64,000 bases of DNA from Isoetes taiwanensis (lineage: Eukaryota > Streptophyta > Lycopodiopsida > Isoetales > Isoetaceae). The stretch is taken from positions 24,968,469 to 25,032,468 of the forward strand of contig JAJEKV010000006.1 of NCBI GenBank assembly GCA_021234155.1, read 5' to 3'. The notes beneath the pieces were generated by a model that did no database searches, was not told the origin of the DNA, and worked only from the letters and a program-made list of their open reading frames with translations. Below, piece after piece: positions 24,224-33,846 of the stretch (positions within the stretch are counted from its first letter, which is position 1; each line of letters begins with the position of its first letter). Made by a program: the position numbers and the translations under genes.

Positions 24224-24544
24224 CTAAAAGCCTGTGGTGAAGCCCATTTCCGACCGTTGCTTGGCTGTGTTACTTGGCTGTACTTGAAGTTCATTTACAA
24301 AAACTTGGTCGTCTTCCTGGACGCCTGACTTCATCGATTTAATGGCTACCTCTAATCCGTCAATCTGCCCCTTAAAAACTGTTCCCGAAGCTCCTTTCCC
24401 CAAAGTATTTTGTGGGCTAAATCCGTTTGTAGCCTCCTTCAACAACCCCGGCATCACTGGTAAAATCCCTGCCTTCTCTGGGATAAACTCCGCTGGGAGT
24501 CCGCTGGTAAACTCCGCTGGGAGTCTACTGGGACTCAGCTTCAT
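24224..24544 (-). pseudogene. Receptor-like kinase exon fragment (kinase N-lobe) captured in the TIR element
   Basis: Family role: plant receptor-like kinases phosphorylate Ser/Thr on cytoplasmic targets after extracellular sensing. Seen in the 106-codon frame: LLKEATNGFSPQNTLGKGAS then GTVFKGQIDGLEVAIKSM. This is the typical EATNxF juxtamembrane lead-in, the glycine loop GKGASGTV and the VAIK lysine, followed by VFVNELQ. A GT right after NELQ (GTACAG) could be an intron donor, so the frame is probably a single genomic exon with read-through. Catalytic loop, DFG and the ectodomain are absent, so it cannot be an active kinase. It is carried antisense to the surrounding copia element. The family is clear; the subfamily is not. 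Confidence 0.85.
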
Positions 24545-24599
24545 TTCTGGAGCGCTTTATGATTGGAAAGGGCCTAGGTGACTCTCCTCACAGGTGAGC

Positions 24600-25115
24600 C
24601 CATATGCTGAGCCCATTCTCGCCAATGTTTATTTGTATTTATTAAATCATTTAATGTATTTTAATTGTATTATTATTTATTATATTATATTTATTTATTA
24701 TATTATTTACAAGCCTTACTTTTGGATTCATCCCCTCTCCTCCTTTTCCCCTCCCCTTGCCATCTCCTCTTTGCCCTCCCCTCTTCGACCCATTTGCCAT
24801 CTCATTTGCCATCTTCATCCCATTTGCCATCTTCATCCCATTTGCCATCTCCCCCCCCTTTGCCCATCCTCCTTATCCGTTTGCCCTTTGCCCTTTCACC
24901 CCCTTTAAAACTCACCTCGCCTTGCCCCTCTTCTCACCCCCCCTTTCCGAACTCACCTCCCTTGCACCCTCTTCTCACCTCCCCTTGCCCCTTCTTCTCA
25001 CCCCCTTTTTGAACTTCCTCCCTCCCCTTCTTCTAACTTATCCCCTTCAATGACTTCTTTCAACTTCTCCCTTCCCTCCCCACGATCTAACAACTTGATT
25101 CAATGTAACCCATTT
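24600..25115 (+). repeat. AT-rich block followed by a pyrimidine-rich tract
   Basis: 24630-24715 is TTTATTA-type AT repeat. 24725-25110 is almost purely C/T on the plus strand (CCCCTCTCCTCC.., CATTTGCCATCTTCATCCC repeats, CTTCTCACC repeats). ORFs in three frames across it are low-complexity and not genes. Confidence 0.85.
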
Positions 25116-25172
25116 TCAGTCCGAGTCCCAAAATTCGAGATTTGTCCCACTTTAATTAAATACGACTTGTAA

Positions 25173-27106
25173 ACCCTGCATGTTTATTGGCTACTTACTG
25201 TCTTAATCGGAAAGCATATCGTCTGTTTGATCTTGATCATAACACCCTGGTTGTTACTGCTCATGCATCCTTCAATGAGATGGAGTCATGCTTTCCTCAC
25301 ACTGAAATCTTTGATCCCTTCTATATCTTGTTTGAAGCACCTATTGCACAGCCCTTAAGCCTACCTGATTCATCCAATTCTTCAAACTCTCAAAGTTCCA
25401 CCATTGAGCATCCCAAACCACCTGCGCCTTCAAGTTCTCCTTGTCATTCTACTGAGCCAACAGTCCCTGATATTTTAGAGCATGATACTCTGCCTGACAC
25501 TCCACTGCATACTACCATTATGTCTCGCCCATCTCGCACCAAATGCTCACCTATTTGGGCTCAAGATTACTCTTTTCAAATTTCTGATCATTGAACCCTC
25601 AAATTACCAATCTGTCATGAACAGTCCTGAGAAATCCCAGTGGGCTGCTGTAATGCAACATGAATATCATGCTATTCTTGAAGCAAACATTTGGATTTTA
25701 GTTCCCGGACCTTCTGATCACTCTGTTGTAGGGTCTCGTTGGGTATTTAAACTGAAATATGATTTCACTGGTGCCATAGACTGCTACAAAGCCAGATTTG
25801 TTGCCAAAGGCTTCACACAAACTCAAGGTGTCGACTTTGATCAAACCTTTGCTCCTGTTGCCAAAATGGTATCCATTCGTATCATTCTTGCTCATGCCAC
25901 TCAACATCGCTATTTTATCCACCAAATGGACGTCACTAATGCCTTTCTTCATGGTGATTTACAAGAAACAGTTTACCTTGAACAACCTGAAGGTTTTGTA
26001 CAAGGATCTGCCAAAGATACCGTTTGTTTGCTTCACAAAGCTCTATATGGTCTACGTCAAGCTCCTCGAACCTGATATGCCCGTCTTCATCAGTCTCTCG
26101 TAGATCTTCAATTTCAGCCAAGTGCTGCAGATCCTAGTGTTTATATCAGATCATCTCCCAATCCACTCTTTGTTCTTTGCTACGTGGATGATCTGCTATT
26201 TGTTGCAGCTGACCATCAAGATCTTAGTCTTCTCAAATCACAATTGCAAACTGTTTTTCACATGAAAGATCTGAGCCAAGTACATTATTTCCTTGAAATT
26301 GAAATTCTTTATGATCAAACTGCTGGACTGCTCCGTCTCACACAAACCAAGTATCTCCAGAATCTACTTCTCAAAGTTGGTCTTCTCTCTTGCAATCCCA
26401 TCTCCACTCCCATGGAATGCCTCTGTTATGTTGCCTACAGATCCACCTTGTTTCTCTTCCATGTATCGTAGCATCATTGGTACACTTAACTTTGCAGCTT
26501 TGTCCACCAGTCCTGATCTCTCCTTCATCATTTGCAAACTCATCCAGTTCTCTATTGCCCCCAAACAAACTCATTGTGTGGCTCTAAAAAGATGCCTTTG
26601 TTACATAGCTGGTACCCTCAAACATGGAATCCAATACTCAGCACATGAGACTTCAAAAATCCTTGGCTACTCCGACTCTGATTGGGCAGGAAATCAGCGT
26701 GATCGTACTTCCACTTCAGGGTATGTGTTTTTGTTGGCAGGGGGGCCATCCCTTGGAGAAGCTCCAAGCAGTGCTGCATCGCTCAGTCCACAATGAAGCC
26801 AAATACATTGCATTAGCCCATGCTGGTAATGAAGCAGTATGGATTCATCAGTATGGCTCTGAGCTTGGGATAATTTCTGATCCATCCCAATCAAGGAGCT
26901 ATAGCCATTTCACATAATCCGGTCATGCACCAATACATGAAACATGTTGATATAAGGTAACATGTGGTTCGTCGTTGGTGGAACATGGATGTCTTCGACT
27001 GTCTTACTGCAGCTCTGAAAACATGGCGGCTGATATGTTCACTAAGGCTCTGCCGTTTCCTAAGATGCAGAAGCACTTGCAGCAAATTGGATTAATCCCT
27101 CCATAC
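25173..27106 (+). pseudogene. Ty1/copia reverse transcriptase and RNase H, degenerate
   Basis: This continues the copia pol after the TIR element. NRKAYRLFDLDHN marks the end of the integrase region. The RT spans WAAVMQHEYHAI, GSRWVFKLKYDFTG, YKARFVAKGFTQTQGVDF, FAPVAKMVS, MDVTNAFLHGDL and the catalytic CYVDDLLFVAA (about 26178-26210). RNase H follows (ILGYSDSDWAGN, then NEAKYIALAHAGNEAVW, ENMAADMFTKALPFPKM). Lesions: an extra base near 25190, TGA at 26073 in place of a Trp codon, frameshifts near 26415 and near 26745, and a further frame break around 26920-26975. With the gag and integrase lesions this copy is long dead. RT copies the RNA into cDNA; RNase H removes the RNA strand. Confidence 0.93.
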
Positions 27107-27119
27107 TTTGAGGGAGGGC
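27107..27119 (+). other. Polypurine tract of the copia element
   Basis: TTTGAGGGAGGGC lies directly before the start of the right LTR and has the usual copia form TTTGAGGG. It marks the LTR start at about 27120. Confidence 0.75.
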
Positions 27120-27348
27120 GTTCAGAATCAAAGTCTGCAGAGATTACTAACGGATAGATCAGAAAATCCAGAGATTCCATGCAGATAGTTAATTCTCTTT
27201 TGCTATTCTTAGTTTTTGGAAGTTGTTGCTGACACGAATCTTCATCTGCTCCAAACTAAGATTCTAAACCCAGCCTATATAAGGCAGATGTAATCCTCTG
27301 ATCAAGCAAGCTTTTCTACGATTATTGTGTTCGTCTAATTGCCTTTGT
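27120..27348 (+). mobile_element. 3' LTR of the copia element
   Basis: From 27138 on it matches the left copy 14091-14292. It contains a TATA-like CCTATATAAGG near 27276, absent from the left copy. The first bases (GTTCAGAATC) look like a canonical TGTTAGAATC-type LTR start with changes. The end is near TTTGTGTTC at about 27350. No target duplication could be confirmed. Confidence 0.8.
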
Positions 27349-27526
27349 GTTCTCTTTTCGACTTTGCCACTTGTTCTTGATTTTCAATGTTTGCTCAAAT
27401 CTTAACATTTGCAAGAATCTGCCCCTCCCCCTCCCTCCCCCCCCCTCCCGGAAGAATCCGGCCCCCCTCTTCTGCATCCGCACCTGGTTCCATGCATCTG
27501 ACAAGTGTTCTGATAAGTGTCGAACT

Positions 27527-27609
27527 CCACAACCAGAAGTAACTCCACTCGTTCTCAGCTTTGTTTTCAATAATGCATGCAAGACAGCATTTGAAGCAGC
27601 GTTTTTTCT
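27527..27609 (+). pseudogene. MscS-like (MSL) channel exon, left half
   Basis: Family role: MSL proteins are stretch-gated ion channels of plasma membrane or organelles. The frame reads PLVLSFVFNNACKTAFEAAF, which fits the hydrophobic stretch just before the conserved HPFDVGDRC motif of MSL channels. At 27609 the exon is cut by a TRIM-like element. The second half resumes in the same frame at 36879 (see 36874-36933). An AG at about 27526 may be the intron acceptor. The exon is the pore-lining/beta-domain junction in known family members. Other MSL exons are not seen nearby, so whether a whole gene existed here is unknown. Confidence 0.7.
27605..27609 (+). other. Left copy of 5-bp target duplication (TTTCT)
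   Basis: TTTCT directly precedes the left LTR of the TRIM-like element and is repeated at 36874-36878 after the right LTR. A 5-bp duplication is what LTR retrotransposon integrases make. Confidence 0.85.
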
Positions 27610-27770
27610 TGTGGCGTTCCTAACCCGACATGCCCTTAACTAGCTGGGCAAAACCGTCTAGGCGTTTATGAGTAGTCGCTTCTACCCATTTATGCGGTGT
27701 CGGGGGCATACGAGGCACATTCAAGGTTCGAATACTCGGCGGTCTACCATGGGCCGATTCTGGTCTCTCG
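27610..27770 (-). mobile_element. 3' LTR of a TRIM-like element (minus orientation)
   Basis: It matches 36716-36873 from TGTGRCGTTCCTAAC through GGTCTACCATGGGCC. The last bases next to the TIR transposon differ (GATTCTGGTCTCTCGA instead of CGTTACA), probably damaged at the insertion. With the target duplication at 27605-27609 it marks the left end of a very short LTR element. Confidence 0.8.
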
Positions 27771-27801
27771 AGGGGTAAAAAAAGCTAGGGTGTCTAAAAA
27801 A

Positions 27802-27830
27802 TGCCCTTACATTATGTATAATGTAGGGCA
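27802..27830. repeat. Palindrome beside the left TIR
   Basis: TGCCCTTACATTAT, a GT centre and ATAATGTAGGGCA form a near-perfect stem. The right end has TACATTTGGCCAAATGTA at 36526-36543 in the mirror position. Such subterminal stems can be transposase-binding sites. Confidence 0.75.
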
Positions 27831-28368
27831 TGTAGGCACCAATTTTGTTATTTTTTTGAATTTTAGTTAGTTGGGATATGTAATGATTAGGAGTAGCCAC
27901 GTCGGCAATTCAAAATTATGAGTGGCGGTGGCAAGAAACGGACCTTCATTGCAATTTTTCGGAGGGAGATTGCGAAGTGTTTCTGTTTAGGAAAAACATT
28001 TGTCGCCCTTCCAATTCGATTGTAACTATTCTTCTTCCTCGAAATCCTTTGCCCAAATCCAAGCAATGGGCCTTTGCCTCCGGGAAGTCACCCCAGATTA
28101 AACAAAAATTTGAAAATAGCCGATTCTAGCAAGAAAGCGAAAAAACAAGAGGAAGGTTCAAACTTCGAGGAACCGGGGGCCAAAAAGAAGACTTATTTGT
28201 GAAGAACCATTGTTGTGGAAGCAAAGCATGTAAGATGTGTCAATGCAGATGAAATTTTTCCAGATTTACAACGAGATAATGGACGAAAGCGATTGGGGGC
28301 CCAAAGACATCTGAGGGGTTCAAAGAATCTAGCGTGAAGCCGAGTGGGCGAGAACTTCTACAAACATT

Positions 28369-28650
28369 ATGAAATTGTTTTTGGTAAGCGGGAGGTCACA
28401 AATCGCCATGTACGAAAGTACTTTGCTCGTGCATTTGCCCTTCAATTGTGGTAAAAAAGTAGATTGGGATACTTTTAAAGTTTTGGCCAAAGATTTGGCA
28501 AAGGGAGGGGCAAAAGAATCTGCTATTACAGAAGAAATTGGGACCTCTAAATCCACATCCAAGGTTCCTAAATTTCAGCAAGGATTTTACCCTAAGGAAG
28601 AGCTTGAATTTGCAGAAACTCGAAAAAAAGTGTCATGGAGAGGTAATTAG
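28369..28650 (+). CDS. Unidentified ORF in the TIR transposon
   Basis: 93 codons: basic and acidic, with LVHLPFNCGKKVDWDTFKVL then AKDLAKGGAKESAITEEIG. No domain recognised. It lies upstream of the RING-like and Ulp1-like stretches on the same strand and may be an exon of the same gene. The first Met is not supported by context. Confidence 0.3.
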   Translation: MKLFLVSGRSQIAMYESTLLVHLPFNCGKKVDWDTFKVLAKDLAKGGAKESAITEEIGTSKSTSKVPKFQQGFYPKEELEFAETRKKVSWRGN

Positions 28651-28840
28651 CAGCACATCCAAGGTTGAAGAACTGAAAATCCAACAGACGCATAATTACG
28701 TGACAATATAAATAAGATTTGGGAAGAAAGGATGCACATGAAGAGGACCTAGCATTTATACAAGAAGACATCAATAGTGTTCTCGACGCGGCCTTAATAA
28801 GAAGAGAGACATCAAGACTGGGCAGCAGGAGGTTGACCTT

Positions 28841-29268
28841 TTGATGAGGGATAGAACCAGAAGGAAGAAATGTCAAGAGAATTCGGGAGCCATTGGAGAA
28901 AGCCATTCGGAGAAGGAGTTATGTGAAAAGAGGATTGCAGAACTTGAGGAGGCTCACAAAGTTCAGTTTGAGTGCTGCAGACGGCTTGATGATATGCATA
29001 AGTACATGATGCATTCTGCAGCGATTCTCCTTCAGCCCAAAACAAGCTTAGTGATCTCTCCAGCTGAAGAAAAATTCATATCGTGCATGGATGTGTGTTT
29101 TGCGGTAATGGCTTTGCTAATAATGAACCTATCCTAGTTGCTCCATGCGAGCATTCATTTCATATCTTCTGTTTCTCATATTCTATTCTGTTTGGACTAT
29201 CTCGCCCAAGAGCATGCAAATGGGACGATAACATTTCAAAGACCTTGGGTGTGTACCTTTGGAGGTAA
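28841..29268 (+). pseudogene. Coiled-coil plus RING/PHD-like zinc-binding stretch
   Basis: The 28841 frame starts with a charged helical part (SHSEKELCEKRIAELEEAHK, QFECCRRLDDMHKYM) and reaches EEKFISCMDVCF. A one-base shift continues as CVFCGNGFANNEPILVAPCE then HSFHIFCF. The C-x2-C ... C-x-H-x2-H-x2-C spacing fits a RING or PHD-like zinc site, as in ubiquitin/SUMO ligases. The frameshift at about 29095 and the missing last Cys pair make it a relic. With the Ulp1-like exon downstream it may be one transposon-borne gene. The TACATGTA-rich DNA after 29320 looks intronic. Confidence 0.45.
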
Positions 29269-29319
29269 GCTTGATTTCATGATTTATGTTCAATTTGTTT
29301 GCACCCGGGATTACCGCAA

Positions 29320-29725
29320 TGTAGAATCCATTTACATGTAGAATCCATTTACATGTAGATTCTTTGTGACTTAAGGTTTTGCTCTGACATGTAGGAGTGT
29401 ACTAGTTATTTTATACTTATAGTTCCTTGGCTTGCATGTCATACATATATGTGTTTCTTACATACATGTTGTACATTCCGGTGCAGGGTCCTAAATGTAG
29501 AACTTAAATACATAAAATTAGGAGTTGTGTACTGAGTTTTGTGGCAGAACATTTAGAGGTATTTTATGTAATGTCTGATGTGTACATGTGCATACATTGG
29601 AGCACATTCATGTACATTACATGTACATTCCATCTAGATAAATATTTTGTTTACATGTGTATGTACTCAAAGTACTTCAATGTAGATCGGTTCTAGTAAT
29701 ATGTACTGACTATTGATATGTACCG
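29320..29725. repeat. Cluster of ACATGTA/GTACAT motifs
   Basis: TTACATGTAG, TGTACATT, CATGTACATTACATGTACAT and similar words occur more than a dozen times in 400 bases. A matching cluster on the other side of the transposon is at 35080-35570. ORFs here are not genes. Confidence 0.6.
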
Positions 29726-30644
29726 CAATGCTTAGAGACCGATTAGTTTGAGACCGATATCGATTTGTTATGTGATTTATTTTCAGAGCTTCAAAGTGCC
29801 AAAAAAACTACTGAGCAGAAATTACACCACAGATCAGGTGCGCTTGTTTTCAAATTCAATTTGCATTGTGTCAGAGGAAGCAATTTCTTATTCTTGGTTG
29901 GTTTTCCGTTTTGGAGGTTCCAAAGAAAATTGAGGTGCAAGATGTAGGAAAGAAAGCGTTGATTGAAGGAAAAAGCAAAATCACTATTCTAGCGGTGATC
30001 TGAGGTTGAGGAGGTGGCACCAGTGCATGGTGACATTCAGATTATGACGAGGAACTTCGAGAGATTGAGGAGCTAAAGCTAAGGCCACATCTTCAAAAGT
30101 AAAGGCGGCGGCAGAAAATGTGACTCCAAAGAAGAACTCCCACACCTAAAAAGCCACGTAAGAAGACAATTGAAGCGGTAGAAGCGGGTAAGAAAGCATT
30201 TTATTTCGATTACAACGGCGGTGAAATCCATGATATCCTATGTTTACGAGGTCCTAATGAAGAGGAATCTTCCGGAGCATCAAGATGTAGAGCGGGATAC
30301 TTTTAAGTTTGTGTCAAATATTAGCCCGACATAGCAAAGGAATATTTGGAATTTCGACAATGAGAAATCGGAGAGGTTGAAGAGCGAGGATTCGGACCTA
30401 ATAAGAACCGAGTGAGGAAACCAAAAAGTAGGGGAAGGAAATGGATCCGACTCGAGAAAACAAGTGTGTCAGAAAGCGAAGAATGATCTCGGTAACTTGA
30501 TCTACATTTCTTACATTTTTTTTACATCTAGTATCCAAGTTAAAAACTTTAAAATAATATGGATAGTAGTAGGCGAATGTAGATGATTTGTGTAAATGTC
30601 TTGGTCATTGAACCCGGTATGATTGAATACAGGCCATCGATGCC

Positions 30645-31720
30645 TTGCTGAACCGAATGATGAAGCTCAAGAAGGCAAGGATTTTCCCAGGATCTTTGCA
30701 CGAAATGGAGTGTTATTTATTTGAACAAGATGTCTTTGGACATGGATGTGGGAAAATTTTCCAACCGGCATGTGGATATGTATGCCAGTCTTGGACTTTG
30801 AACTTGTTCATTTGTATGTGTAAGTCAAGTTAGTAATTTTATCCTTTTCAACTTGTTATAGGTACACTGCAGACTCTATGTTCGGATGATAAGAAGGCCC
30901 GGCGTCTGGTTCTTCCCCGGGACGACTTCATGGAATTTGCGGCATGGGCCAAGGCAAAAAAAAGATAAATCTATGGCGGCCTCGAAGCGTGGAAGAGATA
31001 TTGTAAAGGTAGCTCTTACAGGGGATAAATTGGTTGAAGTGCAGATGGATCATGATTCCAATGCTATGTAGAGTTCTTGAACATCACACTTTGGCCATCT
31101 TCAACATGGCACTTACTAAGAGTAAGAACACCATCAACATTTAGATCTTCAATTAGCAGGGGACATTGGCGTTGACATGCTTGCACTTAAGAGGTATTTT
31201 GTATTTCACATCTCCTTTTATTAATATTGAGTAGATTGGATACCATGTTAGCGACTTCTTTCATTCATTTGCTACAAAATAGATCCGGTCTTTTCGGGGC
31301 TCCATATCCTCACTATGGCCGGCGGTTGTGTCAGTGTCCCACTTTTTGAAGCATGGACAAAATCCTTCACCGGTTGTGAAGAAGATTCATAAGTGTCCAC
31401 AACGAAAGATGGGGATTCATGTGGCCTCTATGTTCTGACTTATATGCGAAGTTTGTAGACACAATGGGTGTGTGGTAAAACTACCAATGTGAGTGTCTCA
31501 CTTCATTTGTCTTGCAAACAAATGGTTTTTAATACTTATTATGTAAAGTATTGTTGTCACATTTGCAGATTACCAAACCGGTTCTTGCCAAAGTATGCAT
31601 CGATCGTCGTGATGTTCTCACCCGAGCACTACTTGAGGAGTTAGACCACATTCACATCTTTTTGAAACTATTAGACCACGGTACTAATAAATGTGGTGAA
31701 AGCTTGACCTCTCCCTATTG
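30645..31720 (+). pseudogene. Ulp1-like (C48 SUMO protease) gene remains
   Basis: Family role: cysteine proteases that process SUMO or remove it from targets; plant Mutator-like and other transposons often carry copies. Best evidence: TKDGDSCGLYVLTYM at about 31402-31446, the Ulp1 catalytic Cys motif (Cys codon 31420-31422), preceded by LFEAWTKSFTGCEEDS and a TAA in frame. A GT..AG intron of 80 bp (31489-31568, GTGAGTG...TTTGCAG) separates it from a C-terminal exon CIDRRDVLTRALLEELD, as expected for the end of the domain. Upstream stretches (30645-30833 and 30870-30960, with ARRLVLPRDDFMEFAAWAKA) are probably earlier exons, but the His and Asp of the catalytic triad are not confidently located. 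In-frame stops show it is not functional. Confidence 0.65.
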
Positions 31721-31837
31721 TCAATGCTAAACACTATTTGATTATAAAATACACATTTTTCATTGAATTTGAATAAAATCTCTTTTTATTCAACTCCACC
31801 ATACTTTATTGATAAATTGCATGTTCTTTCATATCAG

Positions 31838-32528
31838 ATTATGCGAAAAGGTTGATAGTGTTTGATATCAATAATGTTTTGGCAAAACAAATACATAGGA
31901 CTTTGGTATCGGATGATCAGCTAGTTGGAAATTATGACATAATAGGCAAGAAAGTGTTGTTTTAAGGCCCCACCTAGGCTAATTCCTGGAATTTGTATTT
32001 GAACACTTTGAAGTAGGAATATGGTCATCAATAGCTCCATGGAACATATCAAAGAGTAGTGGATAAAATCTTCACAATGACTTGATGATAAGGGACTTAA
32101 GGTTCACCCTTTGATGCAAGCCTTGTTTGGCTGCCTTTCGGATTGCGACAAGTGAAGACAAACCTTTGTATCTGAAGCCAATTGAGTTTATATCTGAGAA
32201 GTATCGGGCGGGGAATAGCGTAAAGAACACACTAATAGTAGGCGACTCAGAGTACAAGATGCTCTTCAATCCCAACGAAAATTGCATATGCCCACCTTCA
32301 TGGCGGGGAAAGTGATGTTGAAGACCGGGTCTCTTGACACTTTCGAAACCATGGCTAGAGGGTTTGTTGATAGCACCAGACCTGCAACAGTATGTGAAGC
32401 AAAATCCTTTACGCAATCCATCCGATGTACTAACAACAGCTGTTTGGAGGCAAATGCTTTCAGAGGGCTACAGGGACAGAGATGGCATGTCCAGGCTATG
32501 GACAAGCTGCAAGAAAGTAACATATTGA
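31838..32528 (+). pseudogene. FCP1/NIF-type HAD phosphatase domain
   Basis: Family role: FCP1-homology (NLI-interacting factor-like) enzymes are HAD-superfamily Ser phosphatases acting, for example, on the RNA polymerase II tail. After an acceptor AG at 31837 the frame reads AKRLIVFDINNVL (nucleophile Asp; the second Asp is Asn as in many plant relatives), then RPHL..FLEFVFEHFEVGIW SSIAPWNISKSSG with the hallmark WSS. It continues with EDKPLYLKPIEFISEKYRAG, NTLIVGDSEYKMLFNPN (the later acidic motif) and YLEGLLIAPDLQQYVKQNP. Together these cover the whole domain in order over 690 bp without an obvious intron. Several stops and frameshifts (for example TAA near 32061 and around 31963-31978) break it. 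It lies between the Ulp1-like and DDE-type genes inside the TIR transposon. Confidence 0.8.
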
Positions 32529-32776
32529 AACAGCAGAATAGTATGTACTGGCTTCACATCGGCTGTGACCAGATTTTGAATGTAAATTAATGTTAATATA
32601 AAACATGAACAACAGACTTGTATATATTGGCATCATATCTGATATGACCAGGTTGTATATCTTGTGATATGTAATACAAGAGTTTTTGTCTCCATACATG
32701 TTCCACTTTACTGCTTTTTGTTTCATGAATCAAAAGAAAAGCTATTGATATCCATTATAACGAGAACAAGTTTCTG

Positions 32777-33142
32777 AACTAGTTTAACTTCTTCATGCAA
32801 CAATTGATGAACATTTTGTACTTTCGATATACATTGTGCTTGGAAACATAAGATATTGTGTGATACTGAAATTTAAGTATCAAAATGCACATCATATTAA
32901 AAAATAAGTAAATAATAAAAAACTTGCAGCAATCGACTAGTTTTCTCAACATAACACAGACTAGTTTAACTTCTTCATGCAACAATTGATAAACATTTTG
33001 TACTTTTCGATATACATTTTGCTTGGTCCTGAAGATGATACGTGATACGAAAATGAAGTATCAAAATGCACTTCGGATTAAAAAATAAGTAAATAACAAA
33101 AAAAACTTCACGACAATCGACTAGTTTTCTCAACATAACGTA
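32777..33142. repeat. Tandem duplication, about 182-bp period
   Basis: ACTAGTTTAACTTCTTCATG CAACAATTGATRAACATTTT ... AAAAAATAAGTAAATAA ... CAATCGACTAGTTTTCTCAA occurs at about 32777-32959 and again at 32960-33142, with scattered substitutions. The rest of 32529-33846 has no recognisable gene. Confidence 0.85.
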
Positions 33143-33846
33143 AGATGATGGCAAATATGAAAGTTCCTTTGTACGGAACTTAGTCATGTGCACTCAACAA
33201 TCTCGGTAGGCTTGATATAAGCATGTCATGCACCTCTCGCGTGTGATCATATATCTTTGTCGTGCCCCCTTCAACTTATGCTTGACCGGCGATCATCGTG
33301 AACTTTGCTCCAATTCTGATTAATTTGGTACCAATACTATTTTGTCATCCGGCAACTTGTACTTGTGCTTTGTGCCTTGTAGAGTTGATAGTAATGACCA
33401 GCTATAACCTGTCACCAGCAAGCATTCTATTTCCATAGTCGATCAATCACATCTTCCTGAAGAATATGCATCTCCCTTCACGATAGGAGGGCGAAGTATG
33501 GAACATTTTCATGATTCCACAGGGCACAAAAGATGCAAATATGTCTCAATTTGGGTACATCGGATAGTTCTTGCTCATCGGTACGCATAAAAAAACCAAC
33601 TAGCTCTTCTTGTTTCGACGGGCGAACCTAGGCTCCGGTTTGTGCAGCTTCCCGCACCACAATGCTTTCGAGATTCTCACATTCTCCCCATCTGAAATTC
33701 AAGCAACCATTGCAAAAACATGGCGGGGATCTATACATGACAAGTGTTGGGTCATTTGGATTAATAGCGGAACACACAATGTATAGCTAGAGTACCGGGC
33801 AATGTCTCACAATCCGAGCGAGGGTCCCTGTTAATGTCTTACGCCA

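Larger units (their letters stand above)
21277..25168 (+). mobile_element. TIR DNA transposon, 3892 bp, with 25-bp perfect inverted repeats
   Basis: The first 25 bases (21277-21301, starting AAGTCGTATTTAATTAAAG) are the exact reverse complement of the last 25 (25144-25168). The flanks carry GTAA at 21273-21276 and again at 25169-25172, a 4-bp target duplication. Removing the element plus one GTAA restores the integrase C-terminal reading, which independently proves the boundaries. The left TIR runs into a second hairpin (AAAGTGGGA..TCCCACTTT). No transposase is visible, so it is non-autonomous. The TIR does not match a superfamily I can name. The inside holds a minisatellite (22020-22670), a kinase exon (24224-24544) and a pyrimidine-rich tract (24725-25110). 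Confidence 0.9.

Noticed and set aside
24594-25053. Overlapping plus-strand ORFs of about 100 codons
   Set aside because: They are translations of a nearly pure C/T tract in three frames; composition is Pro/Leu/Ser only.
27680-27745. B-box-like GGTTCGAATACTC suggesting a tRNA gene
   Set aside because: It lies inside the TRIM-like LTR, is repeated in the right LTR, and no acceptor or anticodon stem can be drawn.
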